Shown: positions 41,179 to 50,426, numbered from the stretch's first letter. The stretch is DNA of 64,000 nt from Massiliimalia sp964370215 (GCA_964370215.1 CAYJIM010000001.1:1-64000), one strand, 5' to 3'. The notes: generated from the sequence alone by a model not told the origin. Translations and numbers: made by a program.

Positions 41179-41826
41179 ATGAAGACAAGCTACTATTTTG
41201 ATGCACAAAACTATCGAAAACAGCTGAATATGAAAAACACGCCAAAGCAGTTTGGTGAATGGTTGCGCACACGATTGCCATTTTTGTTTTTGATGATCGG
41301 GTTGTTGTACGGTGCAATGCTTCTACAGGAAAATGCGTTGTTGTTGGAACAATTTTCATTGTTGCAAGCAGAGACCTTAACAAAGCGGCTGGAAGCGCAT
41401 TTTTTTGCTATTCTAGGCAGTGCCTTATTTTCTAATTTTCTGTACCTGTTACTGATTGCATTGTTTGGGTTTTGGGCATTTGGATCTGTGTTTTGTATCT
41501 TGTTGTTGTTTTTTAAAGGCATGAGTTTAGGTGCACTCATTGGCTCGATGTTTTTAACTTATGGCATGACCGGTATTGGGTATGCGACGTTGCTGATTCT
41601 ACCGGGTGCAGTGCTCTCACTTTCGGCATTACTCTTTGCGACAAAGGAAAGTTTTCGGCTTTCGGGCATGTTTTTTTCAGCAATCGTGAAAGGTGATTTT
41701 GCTGCAAATGTAGCTGTTGTGAAATTGTATGGGCTGAAACAATTGGTGCTCTTATTGTTTATGACAGTGGCAGCAGTTGTAGACGGTATCACAGCTATGA
41801 TTGGGGCACAGCTATTTTCATTATAG
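41179..41826 (+). CDS. SpoIIM-like membrane protein
   Basis: A 215-residue protein with five membrane helices. The central FFKGMSLGALIGSMFLTYGM and TGIGYATLLILPGAVLSLSA resemble the stage II sporulation protein M / DUF95 family (the usual YKGFSLG...YG..G.....LPH pattern). SpoIIM works with SpoIID and SpoIIP in the engulfment machine. The His usual after LP is replaced by Gly here. The name is a family-level call. Confidence 0.68.
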   Translation: MKTSYYFDAQNYRKQLNMKNTPKQFGEWLRTRLPFLFLMIGLLYGAMLLQENALLLEQFSLLQAETLTKRLEAHFFAILGSALFSNFLYLLLIALFGFWAFGSVFCILLLFFKGMSLGALIGSMFLTYGMTGIGYATLLILPGAVLSLSALLFATKESFRLSGMFFSAIVKGDFAANVAVVKLYGLKQLVLLLFMTVAAVVDGITAMIGAQLFSL

Positions 41827-41854
41827 ATCGGATGTAAAATGAGGAGGATGTAGT

Positions 41855-42715
41855 ATGGCAGGAATCTTTGGTTTTTTCGATTACACCAGACCGGGGAAAG
41901 GTGTCGATAAAGGAGGACCGGAGAAAAAACGATTTTTCGTTTTTTGGGATCTCTATTTCCGTAAATTTTGGAAGCTCATCCAATTGAACCTGATCTTTTT
42001 ATTGTTTAGCCTTCCGATTATCACGATAGGGCCTGCCTATGTGGCGATGTGTCGTGTCATGAAAGATATGGTCAACGAACGTGGGGTCTTTTTGTTCTCC
42101 GACTTTTTTGATGCTTTTAAATCAAACTTTAAACAGAGTATCGGATTTTGGCTGATTGATTTGGCTGTTGCCTTTTTATTGTCAGTCAGTATTCCTTTTT
42201 ACTATGAACAAGCGGCAACAGACAATATTTTAATGTGGGTGATGTTTGGGGTTTCTGGATGTATTGCCATCATGTGGGTTCTTGTCAACTGTTATATGTT
42301 TTGTATGATTCCAATTTTGGACATGAAGTTGTTCCCGATGATGCGTAATGCCTTTTTGCTCTCGATTGTCGGATTGAAATCCAATGTTGTCACATTACTC
42401 GGTTTGGCAATTTTGTTTGTCGGGTCGTTGCTACTCTTTTGGTGGGGCGCGGTGCAAATGCTTATCGCCATGCTTGTGTTTGCGGTACTGTTATTTTCGA
42501 CTTCGGCGTTCTTGGTGATGTTCAACTGCTACCCGATCATCAACAAACATATTATTGCCCCCTATTACGAACGTACCGGTGAACAACGTCCTGATGAATT
42601 TTACTTTGAAGAAGAGGAATTCGACGATATTATTTTTGAAGATATCGGAACGAAAGAGCAGCAACCGGCAAAGACAAAAGCAGTGGGTGGAGCCAAAGGG
42701 AAGACAATTAAATAA
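41855..42715 (+). CDS. DUF624 (YesL-like) membrane protein
   Basis: A 286-residue protein with about five membrane helices. The N-terminus matches YesL/DUF624: FFDYTRPGKGV, then FWDLYFRKFWKLIQLNLIFL, FSLPIITIGPAYVAMCRVMK. YesL-type proteins are often beside sugar transport genes; none are here. The tail (residues 240-286) is acidic, EFYFEEEEFDDIIFED, then basic. The ATG follows GGAGG, 28 bases after the SpoIIM-like gene. Confidence 0.85.
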   Translation: MAGIFGFFDYTRPGKGVDKGGPEKKRFFVFWDLYFRKFWKLIQLNLIFLLFSLPIITIGPAYVAMCRVMKDMVNERGVFLFSDFFDAFKSNFKQSIGFWLIDLAVAFLLSVSIPFYYEQAATDNILMWVMFGVSGCIAIMWVLVNCYMFCMIPILDMKLFPMMRNAFLLSIVGLKSNVVTLLGLAILFVGSLLLFWWGAVQMLIAMLVFAVLLFSTSAFLVMFNCYPIINKHIIAPYYERTGEQRPDEFYFEEEEFDDIIFEDIGTKEQQPAKTKAVGGAKGKTIK

Positions 42716-42771
42716 CATAATAAAGGGGCGTCTGCGATGTGGACGTCCCATTTTCCAAGAGGAGATATAGC

Positions 42772-43581
42772 ATGCAAAAACTGCAAAATATACGCTTGTT
42801 TTTATTGGACATGGATGGCACCTTTTATTTGGGTGATAAATTGTTGCCGGGTTCGGCAAGATTTGTAGCAGAAATGGAGAAGTCGGAAAAAGAATTTGTG
42901 TTTTTGACCAATAACTCCTCCAAAAGCCGCAAAGACTATTTGAAGAAACTCTCTCATATGGGATTTGACTTTTCGTTGGATCGTGTGATGACTTCCGGTG
43001 AAGCAACCATTCGTTATCTGAAAAAGGACGGGGATATGCCGACCGTTTATCTGGTTGGCACTGAAAATTTGCAACAGGAATTTTCGGAAGCCGGGCTCAC
43101 ACTGACGGATCAAATGCCGGATGTCGCAGTACTTGGGTTTGATACCGGACTGACTTATGAAAAATTATGGAAACTCTGTGATTTTGTACGACAAGGCATT
43201 CCCTTTATCGCCACCCACCCGGATTTTAACTGCCCCATCGCAGGAGGGGTCATGCCGGATATTGGTGGGATGATTGCTTTTGTTAAGGCATGTACCAAAA
43301 AAGCACCGGATGTCATTATCGGAAAGCCCAATCGCTTTATTGTGGAAGCAGCAGCACAGAAATTCAACATCCCCCTTTCACAAATTGCCATGGTAGGAGA
43401 TCGGCTTTATACCGATATTGCCATCGGAAAAGAAGCTGGCATTACCTCTGTTTTGGTATTGTGTGGGGAAACAAAACAAGCAGATTTACTGCATTCCGAT
43501 ATTCAGCCGGACTATCAATTTGAAAATTTAGGTGCACTTGCGGATGCAATCTTTGGGAAAGAGAATGGAGACGAGAACTAA
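42772..43581 (+). CDS. HAD-superfamily phosphatase, NagD-like (HAD-IIA)
   Basis: Started at 42772 (GAGGAG 8 bases upstream), the product has 269 residues. It carries HAD motif I LLDMDGTFYLGD, motif II FLTNNSSKS, IIGKPN with the catalytic Lys (motif III) and motif IV AMVGDRLYTDIAIGKEAG, with the IIA-type cap between. Such enzymes dephosphorylate small phosphates such as nucleotides or glycerol phosphate. The stop overlaps the next start (TAATG). Confidence 0.92.
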   Translation: MQKLQNIRLFLLDMDGTFYLGDKLLPGSARFVAEMEKSEKEFVFLTNNSSKSRKDYLKKLSHMGFDFSLDRVMTSGEATIRYLKKDGDMPTVYLVGTENLQQEFSEAGLTLTDQMPDVAVLGFDTGLTYEKLWKLCDFVRQGIPFIATHPDFNCPIAGGVMPDIGGMIAFVKACTKKAPDVIIGKPNRFIVEAAAQKFNIPLSQIAMVGDRLYTDIAIGKEAGITSVLVLCGETKQADLLHSDIQPDYQFENLGALADAIFGKENGDEN

Positions 43582-44540
43582 TGTTTGGGATTGAAAATGA
43601 AATGATGATGATCCTGTCGGTACTGGCAGGATTTGCACTGACCTTTGTAATGTTGAAAGCCTTTGCAGGAAAGCTGCCAAAGGATGGCGGACGTGCATTT
43701 GCGGTTGACGGCAAAGTGGCACAGGGGCGTCCTCGTGGTGCTGGTTTGATTTTTATCATTGTATTTGCTGTGGTGGCAGTTGTACTGTTGCCGTTTCAAC
43801 TGGAGACTGCCATTTATTTGCTTTTAACCGTTGCCGCAATGGTGACAGGATTTTTGGATGATGCGTCAGCAAATCCATGGAGTGAATACAAAAAAGGGTT
43901 GCTCGATTTGATTTTGGCAGGACTACTGACTTGGACTTATTATAATTTCAATGGATCGACCATCTCCATTCCGTTTGTGGCAGATCCTATCACACTGCAT
44001 CCTGTATTATTTTTTGTGTTGTCCATCATCTTGGTGTGGGCTTCCATTAACGTGACAAACTGTACCGATGGGGTAGATGGCCTTTCCGGCACTTTAGGGA
44101 TCATCACTCTTGGTGGTATTTACTTTATGTTAGAGGTTGTTTCGCCTACCTTTGCACCGGTGGTATTGGTGATGATTTCGGTCATTGTGGCCTATCTGTG
44201 GTTCAATGCCAATCCAAATGTCATGATGATGGGTGATGCAGGATCTCGTGCAATCGGTTTTTTCATTGCGATCGCCATTTTAAAAACAGGTAATCCAATA
44301 TTATTTATTCCATTGGCATTGCTCTTTATCATTGATGGTGGGTTGGGCTTGATCAAAGTATCGCTCCTGCGCTTTTTGAAAATTAAAATTTTAGCCAATA
44401 CCAGAACACCGATTCATGACCATATGCGTAAAAACAAAGGGTGGTCGAATACCCAAGTGGTGTTCCGTTTTGCCATTCTACAACTGGTATTGAGTTTTGT
44501 TACCGTCACTTGGTGGCTGAGTACGACAACGGTAGGGTAG
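43581..44540 (+). CDS. MraY-family phospho-N-acetylmuramoyl-pentapeptide transferase
   Basis: A 319-residue polytopic membrane protein with about ten helices. The MraY/WecA family motifs are present: VTGFLDDAS (Mg site, here DDA rather than DDY), NVTNCTDGVDGLSGTLGI, FNANPNVMMMGDAGSRAIGF, and TPIHDHMRKNKGWSNTQVVFRF, which resembles the MraY HHH motif with HDH. MraY links UDP-MurNAc-pentapeptide to undecaprenyl phosphate. It lies away from the dcw cluster, so this may be a second copy or a related transferase. Confidence 0.85.
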   Translation: MFGIENEMMMILSVLAGFALTFVMLKAFAGKLPKDGGRAFAVDGKVAQGRPRGAGLIFIIVFAVVAVVLLPFQLETAIYLLLTVAAMVTGFLDDASANPWSEYKKGLLDLILAGLLTWTYYNFNGSTISIPFVADPITLHPVLFFVLSIILVWASINVTNCTDGVDGLSGTLGIITLGGIYFMLEVVSPTFAPVVLVMISVIVAYLWFNANPNVMMMGDAGSRAIGFFIAIAILKTGNPILFIPLALLFIIDGGLGLIKVSLLRFLKIKILANTRTPIHDHMRKNKGWSNTQVVFRFAILQLVLSFVTVTWWLSTTTVG

Positions 44541-44546
44541 AAAACA

Positions 44547-44942
44547 ATGAAACGGCTGAATTTGATTATTGTGCTGGACCCAACAGCGCAACAGGTGTTG
44601 ATGTGCAAGCGTGCAAAGGATCCCTATCAGGGACTTTACAATTTTGTGGGTGGTAAAGTTGAATCGGATGATGCGCTATCGGAAGCCTATCGTGAGCTTT
44701 CAGAAGAAACCGGTATTACCGAACAGGATATTGTATTGGCACCGCTGATGACTTTAATCTACCCACCATTTGCCGAAGAAATTGCGGTGTATTATGGTAG
44801 ATTACAACAGGTGATTACATTGGTTGAGGAAGCCAATCCGCTGTTGTGGATGCCTATAAACGAAGACTTTTTTGACCACAGCCGATTTGCAGGTGAAGGA
44901 AATATTGGACATATGATGGCTTGTATACGGCTGTTGTTGTAA
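44547..44942 (+). CDS. NUDIX hydrolase
   Basis: A 131-residue protein of the MutT type. The NUDIX box reads GGKVESDDALSEAYRELSEETGI in two parts: the REL-EE-G core is intact, but the first Glu of Gx5E is Asp. It starts LIIVLDPTAQQVLMCKRAKD, like 8-oxo-dGTP diphosphatases. It follows the MraY-like gene by 6 bases, so it is likely co-expressed. The substrate is not known. Confidence 0.9.
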   Translation: MKRLNLIIVLDPTAQQVLMCKRAKDPYQGLYNFVGGKVESDDALSEAYRELSEETGITEQDIVLAPLMTLIYPPFAEEIAVYYGRLQQVITLVEEANPLLWMPINEDFFDHSRFAGEGNIGHMMACIRLLL

Positions 44943-44990
44943 ACACCTGTTGAAGACAATCTTATTTAAATTGATTTTTGAGGAAGCGTA

Positions 44991-45437
44991 ATGAGTATGT
45001 TGGAAGTTGCAATTCTATTATTCATTCTACTGGAATTGAGTAATGTATTGATTATTTATTTTAAACCGAACTTCAAGTATGGCAATGGATTGTCGGTTTT
45101 TAAACAATGGAGTCAAGGGGAGATGGATCAGTCAACCCATCTTTTTCAGCGCTATATGGCAAATTGGGTGGCGAATAGCAAGATGATCTTTATCGCGTTG
45201 TTGGTAGTCATTTTGTCGTTTGGCGATGATAAAATCAAACTTGCAGCCGCGATTGCGATGATTTTATCCATTGCACTCTATTATCTTACATTGCACCCCT
45301 TGATGGTGAAAATGGATGCTGCAGATTTACTACAGCCAAAAGGATATGCCAAAACGTTATTTTTGATGATCACAGCATTTATTGTGATGTTTGGTGTTGC
45401 GGTGGTCTTTTCGTTATTATTGAATACGAATTTGTAA
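44991..45437 (+). CDS. Unknown small membrane protein
   Basis: A 148-residue protein with four membrane helices (near 5-24, 62-80, 84-103 and 120-144) and a basic inner loop. I do not recognise the family. A GAGGAAG lies upstream of the ATG. It lies between the NUDIX gene and the ilvB promoter and may be the last gene of the upstream run. Confidence 0.68.
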   Translation: MSMLEVAILLFILLELSNVLIIYFKPNFKYGNGLSVFKQWSQGEMDQSTHLFQRYMANWVANSKMIFIALLVVILSFGDDKIKLAAAIAMILSIALYYLTLHPLMVKMDAADLLQPKGYAKTLFLMITAFIVMFGVAVVFSLLLNTNL

Positions 45438-45439
45438 AC

Positions 45440-45468
45440 TTGCAAAATAATAGAAAGTAAGCTATACT
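45440..45468 (+). promoter_or_regulatory. Promoter of ilvBN
   Basis: TTGCAA (45440-45445) and TATACT (45463-45468) are 17 bases apart. The leader to the GTG at 45536 is only about 60 bases, so no T-box or leader peptide is present. Confidence 0.65.
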
Positions 45469-45535
45469 AGAATATAAATCGATTGAATAGATTTGGCTTG
45501 GAAAGATTACGACAAAAGAGAAGAGAGGGAATATT

Positions 45536-47152
45536 GTGATTACAGTTGCAAAAGCAATGGTGCGATGTTTACAAGAAGAAGGGGTGACAGTCGCTTTCGG
45601 GTACCCTGGTGCTGCTATCTGCCCTTTTTATGATGCGTTATCGGAAAGTACCATCCGTCATATTTTGGTACGACAAGAACAAAATGCGGGACATGAAGCG
45701 AGTGGGTATGCGCAAGTGACAGGCAAACCTGCGGTGTGTATTGCAACTTCGGGACCGGGGGCACTCAACCTCATTCCGGCGATTGCAGCAGCGTATGCCG
45801 ATTCCATCCCGATGGTTGCCATTACAGGGCAAGTCACCCGTGAATTGCTCGGCAGTGACGTTTTTCAGGAAGCGGATATTACAGGAGCAGTAGAGCCTTT
45901 CAGCAAATACAGTTATATTGTCAAAGACCCTGCACAGATTCCACGTATTTTCAAAGAGGCATTTTACCTTGCAGGTACCGGTCGACCGGGTCCTGTCATC
46001 ATTGATGTACCAATGGATGTACAGCAGGAGAAAATTGAATTTTCCTATCCGGAAACGGTATCGCTCAGAAGCTATAAGCCAACCATTGAAGGGCATCCGG
46101 GGCAGATGAAACGTGTGCTGTCGGCACTCAAAGCAGCAAAGCGGCCGCTGATTCTTGCCGGTGGTGGTGTTTTTGCGGCAGGGGCACGAGAAGAGATTTG
46201 TGCCTTTTCTAAAAAAACCAACATTCCAGTTGTTTCTACCATGATGGGGGTTGGCGCCTTGCCAACGGAAGATGCATTGTATTTTGGTATGGTGGGAACC
46301 CACGGCAAACGTGTGGCCAATATGGCTTTGTCTAAAGCAGACTTGGTATTGCTCATCGGGGCAAGAGCGGCAGACCGTGCTGTGCCAAATCCGAAAGCGC
46401 TCAACGAACATGCCAAAATCATTCACATAGACATTGACCCTGCTGAAATCGGCAAAAATCTTTTTTGCGACATCCCACTGGTCGGTGATGCCAAAGTGAT
46501 TTTGACCGCATTACTTGAAAAAGCGGCATTTACTTGTGAAGACGCATGGGTTTCCTATCTCCATGAAATCAAAAACAACACGCTACGCAATGAACCAGCC
46601 TTTGAAGGGTTTGTCAATCCAAAAGAATTTTTGAGAAAACTTTCTGCTGCCGCCGATGACAATGCCATCGTGGTATCGGATGTCGGACAAAACCAAATTT
46701 GGACAGTGGGCAACTACCAAGTCAAACAGGGACGCTATCTCACTTCCGGTGGGATGGGCACCATGGGGTACTCTATTCCGGCCTCCATTGGGGCAAAACT
46801 TGCAGCACCAAATCAACAGGTATTTGCTGTCTGTGGAGACGGATCCTTTCAAATGCAAATGATGGAACTGGGGACCATTTGCCAACATGCAGTGGATATC
46901 AAAATTATCGTCATGACCAATGGAAAACTCGGCATGGTGCGTGAGTTGCAGGATAAATTGTATGCCGGCAATCAAGTGGCGGTTGATCTATCCGGTAGCC
47001 CTGATATTGTCAGTCTTGCAAAAGCCTATGGCATCGATAGCAAGCGCATTGACGGTACGGCGAACTTGGACGAAGAAGTCAACGCACTGTTACAACAAAA
47101 AGGACCATACCTGTTACAGGTCATGGTACATCAAAAAGAAAGTACTTTGTAA
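45536..47152 (+). CDS. ilvB: Acetolactate synthase, large subunit
   Basis: A 538-residue TPP enzyme, GTG start with GAGAGGG upstream. It condenses pyruvate with itself or 2-oxobutyrate at the start of branched-chain amino-acid synthesis. Motifs are FGYPGAAICPFYDAL, the catalytic Glu in RQEQNAGHEASGYAQ, TSGPGALNLIPAIAAAY, and the TPP motif CGDGSFQMQ to NGKLGMVRELQ. It is somewhat shorter than typical IlvB (about 560). A small subunit gene follows 12 bases later. Confidence 0.95.
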   Translation: MITVAKAMVRCLQEEGVTVAFGYPGAAICPFYDALSESTIRHILVRQEQNAGHEASGYAQVTGKPAVCIATSGPGALNLIPAIAAAYADSIPMVAITGQVTRELLGSDVFQEADITGAVEPFSKYSYIVKDPAQIPRIFKEAFYLAGTGRPGPVIIDVPMDVQQEKIEFSYPETVSLRSYKPTIEGHPGQMKRVLSALKAAKRPLILAGGGVFAAGAREEICAFSKKTNIPVVSTMMGVGALPTEDALYFGMVGTHGKRVANMALSKADLVLLIGARAADRAVPNPKALNEHAKIIHIDIDPAEIGKNLFCDIPLVGDAKVILTALLEKAAFTCEDAWVSYLHEIKNNTLRNEPAFEGFVNPKEFLRKLSAAADDNAIVVSDVGQNQIWTVGNYQVKQGRYLTSGGMGTMGYSIPASIGAKLAAPNQQVFAVCGDGSFQMQMMELGTICQHAVDIKIIVMTNGKLGMVRELQDKLYAGNQVAVDLSGSPDIVSLAKAYGIDSKRIDGTANLDEEVNALLQQKGPYLLQVMVHQKESTL

Positions 47153-47164
47153 GGAGGGAGACCG

Positions 47165-47650
47165 ATGAAACATACAATTTCAATGCTTGTAGAGAACCAT
47201 GCAGGGGTATTGTCTCGTGTCTCCGGCTTGTTTTCGAGACGTGGATTTAACATTGATTCCCTAGCTGTTGGTGTGACGGATGACCCAACGGTGTCACGTA
47301 TCACCATCATTGTGGATGGCGATGACTACACCGTCGAGCAAGTAGAAAAGCAACTCAACAAACTCATCGATGTCATCAAACTGAGACGTTTGGTGGTTGG
47401 GGAAACAACTAGTAGAGAACTGCTTCTCGTCAAAGTTGCGGCAACGGCAAAAACAAGAGGGGACGTCATTGATGTGGCACAGGTTATGGGCGCAAAAGTT
47501 GCGGATATTTCACCTGATAGCATCACCATTGAAATGTCTGACCGACCCAACCGTTTGGATATGCTGTTGGAACTGTTGGGGCCATATGGGATGTTAGAAG
47601 TTGCTCGTACCGGCACCATTGCCATGCAAAAGGGAACACAAGTCATCTAA
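47165..47650 (+). CDS. ilvN: Acetolactate synthase, small (regulatory) subunit
   Basis: A 161-residue protein with an N-terminal ACT domain (ISMLVENHAGVLSRVSGLFS, RGFNIDSLAVG) and the C-terminal ALS_ss domain (ELLLVKVAATAKTRGDVIDV). It binds valine to give feedback control of IlvB. The start follows AAGGAGG. The length equals the family norm. Confidence 0.97.
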   Translation: MKHTISMLVENHAGVLSRVSGLFSRRGFNIDSLAVGVTDDPTVSRITIIVDGDDYTVEQVEKQLNKLIDVIKLRRLVVGETTSRELLLVKVAATAKTRGDVIDVAQVMGAKVADISPDSITIEMSDRPNRLDMLLELLGPYGMLEVARTGTIAMQKGTQVI

Positions 47651-47656
47651 AAAATC

Positions 47657-47700
47657 AAAATAGCGGATGTGAAGAAAAATCTTCATATCCGCTATTTTTT
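47657..47700. terminator. Bidirectional terminator between ilvN and the MFS gene
   Basis: Arms 47657-47674 and 47681-47698 pair over 18 bases with one G-T wobble around a 6-base loop, ending in six T. The A-rich start allows it to work on the minus strand too. Confidence 0.88.
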
Positions 47701-47709
47701 GTCATTGAG

Positions 47710-48933
47710 TTATTTGAAAATTCGTCTGGTATAACCGCTGATGAGTAAGACGATCAACACCACCCCTAGGAGGATGATCCATTCCTTTCCCACACTCCAT
47801 TCAAAGGCAATGCCATATATGGCTTGCCCAAACGGTGTCGCAAGCATGGAAATAGTCATCAGAAACGCCATGACTTTACCGATCATCTGCGTGGTTGTTT
47901 GACTTTGAATGTAGGTGATGATTAACACAGAGATTGTTGTGACAACACACATGAGGGCGAAGGATGTCACCAATATGAGAATATAGGAGATGATCGGATT
48001 GTTTGCAAACAACATAGAACAGGTGAGTGGTAGTAATGTGACAGCGGTGTATACAAGGTAGCGTGAAAGTTGCTCTATTTTCAACTTGTCTCCAAGCACA
48101 CTGGTCATGACACCACCACATAGTGCACCGAGTGCCAACACCCCTTGAGAAAATCCGTATAGTTCTTCGGACAGCAACAGTCGCTCGGTGATGAGCACAG
48201 GCAGTGCTATGATGATCATTGCACTGATAAAAGCATTCAGTAAGAGAACAATGCCAATCAACTTTCTCAATGTTGGTTTTTTGCGAAAGATAAAGGCGAT
48301 TGCCTGCCCAGTATCTTCTTTGACCAACTGAAAAACCGACCCCTTTTGCGTGGATTTTTGATGTGGGATTTTGATAAAACATTCCAATACTGCCGATAGC
48401 AAGAAACAAATAATCGAGAGCGTGACAATCGGGGTGATGCCGTATGTACCGAACAACAACCCACCGATAATAGGGGAGAGGAGGTTGGCAAGTCCGCTAA
48501 TACTGCTCACAATGCCATTGCCTTTTACAAGTACTGTTTTGTCTAAAAGAATGGGTACACTTGCTTGCACCGTTGGTTGATAAAGTCCACTGATGCTGTA
48601 CAGGAGCATCAAGGTGATAACAAGCAATAGGGTGAGGGCAATGTTGCCCAGTAGCAACAAAAAAGCAAGCATAAAAATGCCGGTGAGCGCATCCAGTAGC
48701 ACCATAATATTGCGTTTGTTGGCACGGTCGGCAAGGATACCGCCGATCGGCATGAGGATGATGAGCGGTAGAAAGGACAGTGCACTCACCAGACCGAAAA
48801 CGGCAGAAGAACCGGTGACTTGCAACAGATAAAGTGGTAGGGCAAATCGCAAAATGCCATTGCCAAAAAGCGATATGATTTGCCCGATGACTACCAAGGT
48901 GAAATCTTTTTTCCATAATGTTGTTTGTTTCAT
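47710..48933 (-). CDS. Major facilitator superfamily transporter
   Basis: Started at 48933 (GGAG 7 bases upstream), the product has 407 residues and about twelve helices. N-terminal WKKDFTLVVIGQIISLFGNG, the loop GGILADRANKRNIMVL (the MFS motif A) and VPILLDKTVLVKGNGIVSS resemble the enterobactin/macrolide-exporter branch of MFS pumps. It lies 31 bases after an ABC-2 permease gene in an apparent operon controlled by TetR operators, so export of a toxic compound is likely. Confidence 0.9.
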   Translation of the reverse strand: MKQTTLWKKDFTLVVIGQIISLFGNGILRFALPLYLLQVTGSSAVFGLVSALSFLPLIILMPIGGILADRANKRNIMVLLDALTGIFMLAFLLLLGNIALTLLLVITLMLLYSISGLYQPTVQASVPILLDKTVLVKGNGIVSSISGLANLLSPIIGGLLFGTYGITPIVTLSIICFLLSAVLECFIKIPHQKSTQKGSVFQLVKEDTGQAIAFIFRKKPTLRKLIGIVLLLNAFISAMIIIALPVLITERLLLSEELYGFSQGVLALGALCGGVMTSVLGDKLKIEQLSRYLVYTAVTLLPLTCSMLFANNPIISYILILVTSFALMCVVTTISVLIITYIQSQTTTQMIGKVMAFLMTISMLATPFGQAIYGIAFEWSVGKEWIILLGVVLIVLLISGYTRRIFK

Positions 48934-48964
48934 AGAAACACTCCATTCTGCATTCATTTATTTT

Positions 48965-49675
48965 TTAACTGATACATTCCATTCTATTGACCCTTTTCAG
49001 CAGTCCGACAAAAAGTGTAGCAGAAACGAACAGCAGTACACCCCCGGCGACAATAAAAGCAATGTCGGCATTGCTTCCCAGTAACATAACAGCATTGCCG
49101 AACGGGGAAACGAGGATGGTTGCGCTCACGATTGGTAGGATGACTGATTTTTTGTAAAAGCCCAAACGTAAGGCAATCAATCCAATAAAGTTTGCTACAA
49201 ATGCAAAGATCAAGGATAGTTTAAGCATGGAGGTTATGTCTGTGAAAGGCTGTGAGAGAAGACCTACCGTAGTCCCGACCCATCCGACAGCGGCACAAGC
49301 AAGCATATTGATCATGCATGTCATGACGCACACAAAGACAAAGATTAGTGTGAATTTGGCAATAAGAATGCAACTTCTTTTTTGCGGATAGGTAAAGAGC
49401 AATACGTTTTTTCGTCCGGTGTATTCTTCAACAATAAATTTTGCGTGCATGATTGATGCTAAAATAGAAAAGGCACTCATCGAGATGATGGAAATCATCG
49501 TGATCACCATATTGGGGTCTGAAAACTCCTGTGCTGCAGGGTCATTTGGCTCTAAAAAAGGCACAGCGCAAAACAATAGGCCCATGATTGTTATAGCAAA
49601 AAAGATACCAACCACAAAAAGCAAGTATGGTTTTAGATTGTTCTTTCTCAGTTCAAGTTTGATTAGTTTTGTCAT
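48965..49675 (-). CDS. ABC-2 type permease (bacitracin/lantibiotic type)
   Basis: Started at 49675, the product has 236 residues and six membrane helices. The start MTKLIKLELRKNNLKPYLLF and the segment FIVEEYTGRKNVLLFTYPQK resemble permeases of BcrB/lantibiotic-immunity exporters. Its ATPase is encoded just upstream, with the stop and start only one base apart. The longer frame to 49723 overlaps the ATPase gene and lacks a ribosome site. Confidence 0.86.
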   Translation of the reverse strand: MTKLIKLELRKNNLKPYLLFVVGIFFAITIMGLLFCAVPFLEPNDPAAQEFSDPNMVITMISIISMSAFSILASIMHAKFIVEEYTGRKNVLLFTYPQKRSCILIAKFTLIFVFVCVMTCMINMLACAAVGWVGTTVGLLSQPFTDITSMLKLSLIFAFVANFIGLIALRLGFYKKSVILPIVSATILVSPFGNAVMLLGSNADIAFIVAGGVLLFVSATLFVGLLKRVNRMECIS

Positions 49676-49676
49676 A

Positions 49677-50384
49677 TTAGCCACGCATCCTTTCGATGAG
49701 AACATTTTCAATTTCACTGCCATATGCCAGTTGTAAGTCGCTTACTTTTCCAAGGTCCGTCAAATGACCATTTGAAATAACAACCACACGTTCAGTGGTT
49801 TGCAGAATTTCTCCTAAAATATGACTTGATAGAAGAATGGTTGTACCGCTTTCTTTCAGACGGATAAACAGTTCTCTCATTTCTTTGATTGCCACAGGGT
49901 CAAGTCCATTGATCGGCTCATCAAGTAGCAGTATGTCTGGATTGTGGCTGATGGCTCTGGCAATACCAAGTTTTTGCTTCATGCCCATAGAAAATTTTGC
50001 AACAGGTTTATGTTCTATCTGCAACAGACCGACAGATTTTAAGATCTCGCTTATATCAGCAGTTGCATCCAGATATGCCAAATGAATGGCAAGGTTTTCG
50101 TAAGCGGTCAGGTGTTCATAGAAAACAGGTGTTTCGATCAGGATACCAAGACGCTTCAGTACCTTGTCACGCTCCTCCCAAGGGGAGTGGCCAAAGACGT
50201 TGATCACACCCTCTGATGGTTCAAGTAATCCTGCGAGTAGTTTGAGTAGGGTAGTTTTGCCTGCACCATTGCTGCCAAGTAGCCCGATGAGATCTCCTTT
50301 TTTTACTTCTAAATCGATCTGATTGAGGATAGGTGTGTGCTCGTAACATTTGCATAGTTGTGTTGTTTTTATAATGGTATCCAT
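49677..50384 (-). CDS. ABC transporter ATP-binding protein (BcrA-like)
   Basis: Started at 50384 (AAGGAGAG upstream), the product has 235 residues. Walker A GSNGAGKTT near 38-46, signature FSMGMKQKLGIARAI, Walker B ILLLDEPINGLDP, and the His loop SSHILGEI are all intact. The signature reads SMGMK, as in the BcrA-type bacitracin/lantibiotic exporters, rather than the canonical LSGGQ. With the next gene it forms the exporter; a TetR-type operator lies in its promoter region. Confidence 0.94.
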   Translation of the reverse strand: MDTIIKTTQLCKCYEHTPILNQIDLEVKKGDLIGLLGSNGAGKTTLLKLLAGLLEPSEGVINVFGHSPWEERDKVLKRLGILIETPVFYEHLTAYENLAIHLAYLDATADISEILKSVGLLQIEHKPVAKFSMGMKQKLGIARAISHNPDILLLDEPINGLDPVAIKEMRELFIRLKESGTTILLSSHILGEILQTTERVVVISNGHLTDLGKVSDLQLAYGSEIENVLIERMRG

Positions 50385-50407
50385 AAAGTCTCTCCTTTTT
50401 AAATTAT

Positions 50408-50426
50408 CATACATTCGGTTGGTATG
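50408..50426. promoter_or_regulatory. TetR-type operator ahead of the ABC/MFS operon
   Basis: CATAC (50408-50412) and GTATG (50422-50426) form an inverted repeat with 9 bases between. The same half-sites occur twice in the promoter of the tetR gene at 51112-51153, but with 5 bases between. It lies 24 bases upstream of the ATPase start. Confidence 0.55.

Noticed and set aside
45469..45535. T-box or attenuator before ilvBN
   Set aside because: The leader is only about 60 bases with no T-box sequence and no terminator fold.
45638..46426. 262-codon open frame on the minus strand
   Set aside because: It lies wholly inside ilvB, has no ribosome site and a composition (many Arg/Cys/His) typical of an antisense shadow frame.
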